Origin: Candidatus Hodarchaeota archaeon
Lineage (GTDB): Archaea > Asgardarchaeota > Heimdallarchaeia > Hodarchaeales > YT1-039
Direction of reading: 5' to 3'
NCBI GenBank assembly: GCA_016840025.1
Contig: JAEOTF010000061.1
Span: forward strand, 1 to 20,047
DNA: 20,047 bases
Shown: positions 14,118 through 20,047 of the stretch, in pieces
Numbering within the stretch: the stretch's first letter is position 1
Layout of the letters: the number at the start of each line of letters is the position of its first letter
Position numbers and translations under genes: made by a program
The notes under the pieces: generated by a model
Told to the model about the DNA's origin: nothing
Databases searched by the model: none
What the model saw: only the letters and a program-made list of their open reading frames with translations

Positions 14118-14708
14118 ATGTCAGAAGAAAAAGCAAAAAATGTCCTAAATGATATCGGACTCTGTATTCAAGCAACAAAAGCGCTTCAAAATAAGCTCGA
14201 AAAATTAAGTGCATCTTTAGAAGAGTTTTTCACCGAATCGGGAGCGATAGGAGCACCTAGGAGAGCAACAACCACACAATTCAGACCTACAAGACCAACA
14301 GATACAAGAACTGCTGTAACAGCCACTAGACCCGCCGCTGCCAAACCTAGTCAACGAGCAACACGAGCTGTACAACCGAGCACCAGCACAACAAGACCAA
14401 GACCAACAGCGGCAGTAGGAGGCGTTGGGGTTTCAAGAAAAAAAGCTTCAACAGGAACTAGCCAACATATTGATGGTTATGCGGCATATATACGGAAAAC
14501 CACAAAGGGAATAGACGCATCAGAGCAATTAGCGCGGTTAAGAGACGCAATAATTGAAGATACATCAACTGGTTCACACCCAGCATTTTATGAGATGGCG
14601 AAATGGGTGACCCAACTGAAACGACTCGGGGAGATAGATGAAGATACACGGGAAGATCTGCTGGATCAACTAGAAGATTGGAAAAGAAGACTGACACGAG
14701 ACGTATGA
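14118..14708 (+). CDS. Unrecognised protein: coiled coil, basic Thr/Pro/Arg linker, helical C-terminal domain
   Basis: 196 residues, and no family is recognised. Residues 1-40 form an amphipathic helix able to coil (VLNDIGLCIQATKALQNKLE, then KLSASLEEFF). Residues 47-116 are low complexity, made mainly of Thr, Arg, Pro, Ala and Ser with repeated TRP/RPT motifs, about 14 Arg or Lys and one acidic residue, so they are disordered and positively charged. Residues 117-196 form a compact, acidic helical domain (DGYAAYIRKTTKGIDASEQL and onward, ending EDLLDQLEDWKRRL). An oligomer with a nucleic-acid-binding or phosphate-surface-binding tether is one reading; a scaffold is another. The ATG at 14118 has no clear ribosome site. 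It is divergent from pgk and convergent with archaeosortase 1. There is no signal peptide. Confidence 0.72.
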   Translation: MSEEKAKNVLNDIGLCIQATKALQNKLEKLSASLEEFFTESGAIGAPRRATTTQFRPTRPTDTRTAVTATRPAAAKPSQRATRAVQPSTSTTRPRPTAAVGGVGVSRKKASTGTSQHIDGYAAYIRKTTKGIDASEQLARLRDAIIEDTSTGSHPAFYEMAKWVTQLKRLGEIDEDTREDLLDQLEDWKRRLTRDV

Positions 14709-14793
14709 TCACAGTTTTAATAATGCTCTAACCCCTCTAAGCTGAGGAAAAACTAAGCATTGAATGATTGAGTCGTATACATAAGGTGAATGC

Positions 14794-15420
14794 CTAAAAG
14801 AATCGCTCAATTTTCTGGAGAGCCCAATCCATCCAATCGGCAAAAGTGTCGATTATGGGCACCCCTTGGCGTTCGATCACCATAGCAAAGATTAATGTCC
14901 CGACGAAACCTATAGGTTTGGATAAGACATCATGCGCCCAGAAAAAGGGAATTCCCCATGCAACAAGAAGCATATGAAAAGCAATTCGTAAAACATTAGC
15001 GGTAAAAAGCATCAAAAGAAAGCTAGGAATCGCAATGAGCTTGTTTCGGAGAGGAGCATCGGTTACGACAATTAGTGCTACCAAGATTGCACCCGCTTGC
15101 ATGCCCGTACAAGCTCTTACAATCCAATAATCGCCAAATTCAAATTCATTAAAGAAAATTCGGACACCAGGTGCAGGGTCAGGGTACTCCGGCGTAGGTA
15201 GAGACTTTGTAGCATTAACACCAAAGAATTTAATGATTTCAAGGACATAATCACGTGTAATATGTTCATAAAGCCAATAAGATGGAATAAAGTAAATTAC
15301 CATGCCGATGACAACAGCTGCAAACATGGATAAGAGAATTTGGAAGTTATCATAGATAATGGGTGGGGGGGAAGGAGCAGTCTCAGTTTTGGACTCTTTA
15401 CTCACATCTACTGTAACCAT
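14794..15420 (-). CDS. Archaeosortase/exosortase-family transpeptidase, paralogue 1
   Basis: 208 residues. These multi-pass enzymes are thought to cut C-terminal sorting tails of exported proteins and pass the protein to a lipid or other anchor. The catalytic triad is visible: Cys104 in VRACTGMQAG, Arg145 in NVLRIAFHM and His163 in WAHDVLSKP. Hydrophobic segments lie at about 27-50, 105-121, 126-152 and 169-183. The variable stretch between 69 and 99 (TPEYPDPAPGV and FFNEFEFGDYW) precedes the Cys on the outer side. The N-terminal 22 residues are charged and Pro-rich. The ATG at 15420 lies 3 bases after AATGGTAGATTGC, an element shared with paralogue 3. The promoter may be the ATAAATAT block at 15582-15603. 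The family is certain; its substrates are inference. Confidence 0.92.
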   Translation of the reverse strand: MVTVDVSKESKTETAPSPPPIIYDNFQILLSMFAAVVIGMVIYFIPSYWLYEHITRDYVLEIIKFFGVNATKSLPTPEYPDPAPGVRIFFNEFEFGDYWIVRACTGMQAGAILVALIVVTDAPLRNKLIAIPSFLLMLFTANVLRIAFHMLLVAWGIPFFWAHDVLSKPIGFVGTLIFAMVIERQGVPIIDTFADWMDWALQKIERFF

Positions 15421-15447
15421 AGCAATCTACCATTTATAAGAAAAAAG
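15421..15447 (-). promoter_or_regulatory. Leader block shared by archaeosortase genes 1 and 3
   Basis: On the minus strand AATGGTAGATT, with CTTNTTTCTTA upstream, lies directly before the ATG. Nearly the same block precedes gene 3 at 17048-17075, but gene 2 has a GGTGATT site instead. It marks shared ancestry of the two ends and may act in translation. Confidence 0.5.
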
Positions 15448-15581
15448 ATGGGGTTAACCCTTCAAAAACTGTTGCTTTAACGTGGGATCTTAACATCACT
15501 CCGAAATCCTTTGGTTTGCCTTCAGGTTAATTTGACCTTCACATTTAAGCCTTTGATGATATTTATTAGCTCAAAGTAACC

Positions 15582-15603
15582 ATATTTATACAATGATAAA
15601 TAT
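15582..15603. promoter_or_regulatory. Inverted repeat ATATTTAT-N6-ATAAATAT
   Basis: Two perfect 8-base arms around ACAATG, with another ATATTTAT at 15559-15566. On the minus strand ATAAATAT is a TATA-like box that may drive archaeosortase 1 with a leader of about 140 bases. A similar ATATTTAT at 16379-16386 may serve gene 2. Confidence 0.35.
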
Positions 15604-15662
15604 TAGGGGTTCAATGGGGGGTCTCTCATATAATACCCTAAACTATTAATGAAAAGGACGTA

Positions 15663-16289
15663 TTAAATAAAGCGATCAATTTGCTGGAGAGTCCAGTCCA
15701 TCCAGTCGGCAAAAGTATCGATGATTGGCACCCCTTGGTATTCAATCATCAACGCAAAGATTATTGTCCCAACAAAGCCGATGGGTTTGGAGAGAACATC
15801 ATGTGCCCAGAAAAAAGGAATACCTTCTGCAACAAGAAGCATGTGAAAGGCGACCCGTAGTATATTGGTAACAAATAATACCCCGAGAAGGGATGGAATA
15901 GCAATGAATTTGTTTTTTAAAGGAGCTTCGGTGACAAGAATTAATGCAATTAAGATTGCACCAGCTTGCATGCCCGTACAAGCTCTGACAATCCCATAGT
16001 CCCCGACAGTTGTCTCATTAATAAAGATGCGAATAGCTGGAGCGGGGTCAGGACTTTCATATGGGTAAAAAGATTTCTCTGCCGTAACTCCTAAGAGTTT
16101 GATGATCTCGAGGACATAATCTCGCGTAATATGCCCATAAAGCCAGTAAGATGGGATAAAGTAAATGACCATGCCAATAACAAAAGCTGTAAACATGGAT
16201 AAGAGGATTTGAAAGTTATCATAGATAACGGGTGGAGGAGGAGAAGCACTCTTGGATTTTGATTCTTCACTGACGTCTATTGCAACCAT
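15663..16289 (-). CDS. Archaeosortase/exosortase-family transpeptidase, paralogue 2
   Basis: 208 residues and co-linear with paralogue 1. The triad is Cys104 (VRACTGMQAG), Arg145 (NILRVAFHM) and His163 (WAHDVLSKP). It is the most different of the three: VAEGIPFF where the others have WGIPF, MIEYQGVP where the others have IERQG, and LQQIDRFI at the C-terminus. The pre-Cys loop reads EKSFYPYESPDPAPAIRIFI, then NETTVGDYG, longer and more aromatic than in paralogue 3. The ATG at 16289 is set by GGTGATT five bases upstream, a strong site that paralogues 1 and 3 lack. About 240 bases separate it from gene 1, so separate promoters are likely. Whether it cuts different tails from the others is inference. 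Confidence 0.92.
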   Translation of the reverse strand: MVAIDVSEESKSKSASPPPPVIYDNFQILLSMFTAFVIGMVIYFIPSYWLYGHITRDYVLEIIKLLGVTAEKSFYPYESPDPAPAIRIFINETTVGDYGIVRACTGMQAGAILIALILVTEAPLKNKFIAIPSLLGVLFVTNILRVAFHMLLVAEGIPFFWAHDVLSKPIGFVGTIIFALMIEYQGVPIIDTFADWMDWTLQQIDRFI

Positions 16290-16405
16290 CCAGAATCACC
16301 TTTGCGATAGTCACAAAGAAAAAAATCACTTCAAAAACCACACGTAACTGATTAACAATGAGTAAACGCTTTGGAGAGATATTTATTTTAGAAACGAACT
16401 AAATG

Positions 16406-17047
16406 CTAAAAGAAACGGTTGATTTTCTGGAGAGCCCAATCCATCCAATCGGCAAAGGTGTCAATAATCGGTACCCCCTGACGCTCGATCATCATAGCAA
16501 ATATCAATGTCCCGACGAAACCAATAGGTTTGGAAAGGACATCGTGCGCCCAGTAAAAAGGGATCCCCCATGTAACGAGGAGCATGTGAAAAGCAACCCG
16601 TAGGACGTTAGAGATAAATAATGTCAAGAGAAAGGTAGGAATTGCAATGAGTTTATTTCGGAGAGGAGCATCAGTGACGAGGATTAGGGCAACCAAAATT
16701 GCACCAGCTTGCATCCCAGTACAGGCTCTAACAATTCCATAGTTCCCAATTCTTCCCTTGTCCAAAACGATGCGAATGGCGGGGTCGGAAGGATTAGTTA
16801 TAGATACAGACTTTGTTGCGTCGGCTCCAAGAAAATTGATAATTTCGAGAACAAGATCACGTGTGACATGAGAAGTAAGCCAGTATGAGGGTATGAAATA
16901 AACTACCATTCCTATTATGACAGCAGCAAACATGGAAAGGAGAATTTGAAAACTATCATAGGAAATATGAGAAGTAGAAGAAGTTTTTCCCGATTCAGTT
17001 TCTGTTATTTTGACATCTTTGTCTTTGCTGGCATCTACTGTGACCAT
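16406..17047 (-). CDS. Archaeosortase/exosortase-family transpeptidase, paralogue 3
   Basis: 213 residues. The triad is Cys109 (VRACTGMQAG), Arg150 (NVLRVAFHM) and His168 (WAHDVLSKP), the same spacing as in the others after a five-residue longer, Lys/Ser/Thr-rich N-terminus. The loop before the Cys (KSVSITNPSDPAIRIVLDKG) is the shortest and most basic. In the C-terminal half (MMIERQGVPIIDTFADWMDW, then ALQKINRFF) and the leader it is closest to paralogue 1, so genes 1 and 3 probably share a more recent ancestor or have undergone gene conversion. The ATG at 17047 follows AATGGTAGATTAT. The enolase gene ends 83 bases upstream on the same strand, and read-through from enolase is possible. Confidence 0.92.
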   Translation of the reverse strand: MVTVDASKDKDVKITETESGKTSSTSHISYDSFQILLSMFAAVIIGMVVYFIPSYWLTSHVTRDLVLEIINFLGADATKSVSITNPSDPAIRIVLDKGRIGNYGIVRACTGMQAGAILVALILVTDAPLRNKLIAIPTFLLTLFISNVLRVAFHMLLVTWGIPFYWAHDVLSKPIGFVGTLIFAMMIERQGVPIIDTFADWMDWALQKINRFF

Positions 17048-17075
17048 AATAATCTACCATTCGTAAGAAAGAAGT
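17048..17075 (-). promoter_or_regulatory. Leader block shared with archaeosortase gene 1
   Basis: The minus strand reads CTTCTTTCTTACGAATGGTA and on into GATTATT before the ATG. It matches the leader of gene 1 at about 24 of 30 bases. Confidence 0.5.
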
Positions 17076-17130
17076 AGATTTAGGTTTCAAAAATCAGACC
17101 TAATTGTAATCTTAGCATTAGATTAAGCTA

Positions 17131-18456
17131 TTATTTGAAGATAGTCTTAAATTTTCCGCCTGCATAGAGCCCTTTGCTTCCAAGGAGTTCTTCAATGCGA
17201 AGTAATTGATTATATTTTGCTACTCGATCGGTACGGGCCACCGACCCTGTTTTTATTTGGCCAGTAGACAATCCAACAACAATATCCGAAATAGTCGTAT
17301 CTTCCGTTTCCCCAGAACGATGGCTAACTACAGTAGGATAACCTTCCTTTAACATCGCTTGAAATGCGTTTATTGCTTCGGTGAGCGTTCCGATTTGATT
17401 ACATTTGAGGAGTAAAGCATTACACGCTCTCTTTTCGATTGCATCCTGGATCCTTGTGGTGTTAGTTACGAGTAAGTCATCACCAATAATTAGGATTTTT
17501 TCCCCTACTTTTCCAGTAAAAGCGATCCAGCCTTCCCAATCGTCTTCAGCAAAGCCATCTTCAATGCTATTAATTGGATATTCTTTAATTAAGGTTATAT
17601 AATAGTCCATTAGCTCAGAACTGGTTAAATAGCTTCCATCGATTAGATACGTACCTTTATGACCCTTTAAATCATAGAATTCACTGGAGGCGGGATCTGT
17701 AGCAAAGCCAATTTCTGAACCCATTGTATAGCCAGTTTCTTCCGTAGCTTGTACTAACACATTTAGGGCATCTCTTACCGTTCCTTTAATTCCGCTAAAG
17801 CCACCTTCATCGCCAACAAGGGTTGTATGTTTACCGAATTTCTTCTTCATAAGTTTTTTAAGTGTTTGATAGATTTCTCCAACCCAACGAATTCCTTCAG
17901 AGAAAGTTTTAGCACCTACAGGTTGAAGCATAAATTCTTGAACTGTGATCGACTCTTCATCAATGCCTGTCCCATGTGTTCCTCCATTAATTACATTACA
18001 CATTGGTAACGGTAGAATAAATCTATTTGTAGGTCTGTTAGCAATTTCAGCAATATGGTGAAATAAAGGGATTTGTTTTGAAACAGCTGCAGCCTTCGCA
18101 GATGCCCAACTAACTGCAAGAATAGCATTAGCGCCTAATTTAGACTTATTAGGTGTTCCATCGAGTTCAAGCATCATTTTATCTAGCTCTACTTGAGAAG
18201 CAGCATCCATCCCAGTAATTTTTGGTTTGATTTTCTCATGAATGTTAGCAACAGCTTTCAAAACATGTTTGCCACCAAATTCCTTGCCACCATCTCTCAG
18301 TTCAAGTGCTTCATGAATTCCAGTACTTGCTCCGCTTGGAACAGCTGCTCGACCAAAAGAACCGTCTTTTAGAATAACATCTGCCTCAACAGTTGGATTT
18401 CCTCTACTATCGAGAACCCAACGAGCCTTTATATTATCAATTGTTGAGTTTGACAT
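17131..18456 (-). CDS. eno: Enolase (phosphopyruvate hydratase)
   Basis: 441 residues, slightly longer than E. coli enolase (432). It interconverts 2-phosphoglycerate and phosphoenolpyruvate with Mg2+. Hallmarks in order: RWVLDSRGNPTVEADV near the start, PSGASTGIHEALELRDGG (mobile loop), NVINGGTHG, VGDEGGF (catalytic Glu region), SIEDGFAEDDWEGW, GDDLLVTN (metal ligand), LLLKCNQIGTLTEA with the catalytic Lys, and SHRSGETEDTTISDIVVG. All key residues that I can see are kept. The ATG at 18456 has a weak GTGATT just upstream. The gene is divergent from the oxidoreductase at 18734 and is followed by archaeosortase 3. Its nearness to pgk (about 3.2 kb, same strand) puts two glycolytic enzymes around the archaeosortase cluster, though they are not one operon. 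Confidence 0.96.
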   Translation of the reverse strand: MSNSTIDNIKARWVLDSRGNPTVEADVILKDGSFGRAAVPSGASTGIHEALELRDGGKEFGGKHVLKAVANIHEKIKPKITGMDAASQVELDKMMLELDGTPNKSKLGANAILAVSWASAKAAAVSKQIPLFHHIAEIANRPTNRFILPLPMCNVINGGTHGTGIDEESITVQEFMLQPVGAKTFSEGIRWVGEIYQTLKKLMKKKFGKHTTLVGDEGGFSGIKGTVRDALNVLVQATEETGYTMGSEIGFATDPASSEFYDLKGHKGTYLIDGSYLTSSELMDYYITLIKEYPINSIEDGFAEDDWEGWIAFTGKVGEKILIIGDDLLVTNTTRIQDAIEKRACNALLLKCNQIGTLTEAINAFQAMLKEGYPTVVSHRSGETEDTTISDIVVGLSTGQIKTGSVARTDRVAKYNQLLRIEELLGSKGLYAGGKFKTIFK

Positions 18457-18733
18457 GCATAATCACATTCCACACAATTTTTCTAGAACAACCATAATTC
18501 ACTTGTAGAAGAGTACAATGAAGGAGAAAATTTGTATTACTATTCATTATAATGATTTCTACTAAAAATAAAAAAGCATAGTAGTGCGCTTATTCCCCTT
18601 CTTTTCTTAATTTTGAGTAATCAAAATCTAAAGATTACAAAATAAACCACTTAGTAAAATTGTACTGCTTCTTAATAAGAAATTATTTCATTTTCTCTTC
18701 CTCCTGTGATATAGGTACTAGGAAGATTGTAAA

Positions 18734-19615
18734 ATGAAATTAGGCTTACAAATTTATGCATTTAACCAGCAAAAGGAAGGAAAAGAGATCCATTCCGCAC
18801 TTGGTGAGATTGCAAGAACAGCAGACGAAGCAGGTTTTTCCAGTTTATGGCTTATGGATCATTTTTTCCAATTAGAGATGATTGGAGCGCCTACTGACCC
18901 AATGTTAGAGGTGTATACGACTCTTGGGTATCTGGCGGGTTTAACATCAAGAATTCGATTAGGCGCAATGGTTACAGGAGTGATTTATCGATATCCTGGT
19001 GTGCTAGCAAAAACAATATCAACATTAGACGTATTGTCAAATGGCCGGACAAACCTCGGGATTGGAGCAGCATGGTATGAAAAGGAAGCTGTTGGATTAG
19101 GTATCCCCTTCCCACCTGTTAAGGAAAGATTCGAGCGATTGGAAGAAACTTTACAGATCATTAAGCAGATGTGGTCGGGTGAACATGGCTCTTACAATGG
19201 AAAACATTACCAATTAGCGGAGACTATCAATAATCCACAACCGATCGCCAAACCACACCCTTCGATATTGATTGGAGGTATGGGTGAAAAGAAAACACTA
19301 AAATTAGTCGCTAAGTATGCCGATGCCTGTAATTTATTTGGTTTTGTGGAAGATGATATCTTAAAACATAAATTAAATGTATTAAAAAAACATTGTGAAG
19401 ACATCGGGCGAGATTATGACGAAATAGAAAAGACCATCCTTGTTGGGGCTGGATTAACTGATAAAGACTCATCTGTGAATAAGACAGTCTCTAAAATCAA
19501 ATCATATGTTGATCTAGGATTCCACCATGTGATCCTCAACGGTCTCAATGAAATCAACCTAGTTCAAAAAGCCAGCCAAGAAGTCTTGCCTGCAGTGATA
19601 GACTATACAACATAA
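18734..19615 (+). CDS. LLM-class (luciferase-fold) F420-type oxidoreductase
   Basis: 293 residues with the TIM-barrel pattern of the bacterial luciferase-like monooxygenase family: MKLGLQIYAF at strand 1, IARTADEAGFSSLWLMDHFF, then LTSRIRLGAMVTGVIYRYPG and VLAKTISTLDVLSNGRTNLGIGAAWYEKE, and PSILIGGMGEKKTLKLVAKY, which is the phosphate-grip Gly-rich loop of the F420 subgroup. In archaea such proteins usually use coenzyme F420 to reduce or oxidise small molecules; the substrate is not known. FMN use cannot be excluded. The ATG at 18734 has AGGAAG about 9 bases upstream. It probably forms a two-gene operon with the aldo/keto reductase that starts 18 bases after its stop. It is divergent from enolase. 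Confidence 0.9.
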   Translation: MKLGLQIYAFNQQKEGKEIHSALGEIARTADEAGFSSLWLMDHFFQLEMIGAPTDPMLEVYTTLGYLAGLTSRIRLGAMVTGVIYRYPGVLAKTISTLDVLSNGRTNLGIGAAWYEKEAVGLGIPFPPVKERFERLEETLQIIKQMWSGEHGSYNGKHYQLAETINNPQPIAKPHPSILIGGMGEKKTLKLVAKYADACNLFGFVEDDILKHKLNVLKKHCEDIGRDYDEIEKTILVGAGLTDKDSSVNKTVSKIKSYVDLGFHHVILNGLNEINLVQKASQEVLPAVIDYTT

Positions 19616-19633
19616 GAGAAAAAGGTGGGTTTA

Positions 19634-20047
19634 ATGAGATTAAACATTGGAGCAAGAGCAAAGCTAAATAATGGCGTGGAAATTCCTTGGATAGGTTTAG
19701 GAGTTTATCGTAGCCCTGCTGGGGGTGTGACCCAAAAAGCAGTAACAAAAGCATTAGAAATCGGCTATAGACACATAGATACTGCAAAAATCTATGGAAA
19801 TGAGGCAGATGTAGGAAAAGCAGTCAAGAATAGTGCAATTCCCAGAGAAGAGATATTTGTAACGACCAAGTTATGGAATTCGGATCACGGGTTTGACAAT
19901 ACAATCAAAGCATTTAATGAGAGCCTCGGAAAATTAGATTTGGAATATATTGATTTGTACTTGGTTCACTGGCCTGTTGAAGGACTACGATTAGAAACAT
20001 GGCATGCAATGGAAGAGTTATTGGAAAAAGGAAACGTAAAGGCTATC
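19634..20047 (+). CDS. Aldo/keto reductase, N-terminal 138 residues (runs off right edge)
   Basis: The frame from the ATG at 19634 is open to the last base, with no stop. It codes for the first 138 of about 270-280 residues expected for the family. The AKR catalytic tetrad is complete: Asp49 (RHIDTA), Tyr54 (KIYGNE), Lys79 (TTKLW) and His112 (LVHWP). GLGVYRSPAG near residue 21 is the usual opening. Enzymes of this type reduce aldehydes or ketones with NADPH, often 2,5-diketo-gluconate or methylglyoxal-like compounds; the exact substrate is unknown. GGTGG lies about 7 bases upstream of the ATG. With the F420-type oxidoreductase 18 bases upstream it forms a likely redox operon. The C-terminal NADPH-binding loops lie outside the window. 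Confidence 0.92.
   Translation, partial: MRLNIGARAKLNNGVEIPWIGLGVYRSPAGGVTQKAVTKALEIGYRHIDTAKIYGNEADVGKAVKNSAIPREEIFVTTKLWNSDHGFDNTIKAFNESLGKLDLEYIDLYLVHWPVEGLRLETWHAMEELLEKGNVKAI

Noticed and set aside
1..20047. CRISPR arrays, insertion sequences, phage genes
   Set aside because: No regularly spaced direct repeats, no transposase or integrase motifs, and no terminal inverted repeats with target duplications were seen.

Overview
The window looks like part of an archaeal chromosome, most likely an Asgard (Promethearchaeota) archaeon, perhaps Heimdallarchaeia-like. That assignment is inference. The support is: a Rab/Ras-type small GTPase with all five G boxes; three archaeosortase-family proteins; exported proteins with C-terminal PGF-CTERM-like tails; an F420-type luciferase-fold oxidoreductase; Shine-Dalgarno sites of the GGTGAT/GAGGGT type; TATA-like elements; AT-rich spacers; and frequent TTG starts. 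There is no rRNA or 16S marker, and I found no tRNA, CRISPR array, transposase or phage gene.

Left part (1-6.6 kb): the 3' end of a DUF5615 PIN-like toxin gene; an exported, membrane-anchored metallo-beta-lactamase-fold protein with a Thr-rich stalk of three perfect 24-bp repeats; a DRG/OBG-like GTPase with a TGS domain; and tag (3-methyladenine DNA glycosylase I). Next comes a small exported beta-sandwich-like protein lying between tag and a second, broken copy of the tag 5' end. A GNAT acetyltransferase and another exported, C-terminally anchored protein follow.

Middle (6.8-12.7 kb): a Rab-like GTPase, a SAM methyltransferase, a five-helix membrane protein, an alkyltransferase-like (ATL) protein in which Trp replaces the acceptor Cys, a Cys-rich membrane protein, a probable decayed gene, a GyrI-like ligand-binding protein, two unrecognised proteins and a small zinc ribbon. 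The tag and atl genes place two alkylated-base repair or recognition functions within about 6 kb.

Right part (12.7-20 kb): phosphoglycerate kinase; an unrecognised protein with a very basic Thr/Pro/Arg linker; three tandem archaeosortase paralogues; enolase; and a forward pair made of an F420-type oxidoreductase and an aldo/keto reductase that runs off the right edge. The archaeosortases keep the Cys-Arg-His triad but differ in the extracellular loop before the Cys. Together with three exported proteins carrying hydrophobic, basic C-terminal tails in the same 17 kb, they suggest a cell-surface anchoring system whose processing enzyme has been locally amplified. This triplication and the tag/secreted-gene duplication are the most interesting points. 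Genes are mostly single transcription units with promoters in the spacers. The likely operons are atl with the Cys-rich membrane protein and the oxidoreductase with the aldo/keto reductase; enolase with archaeosortase 3 is possible.
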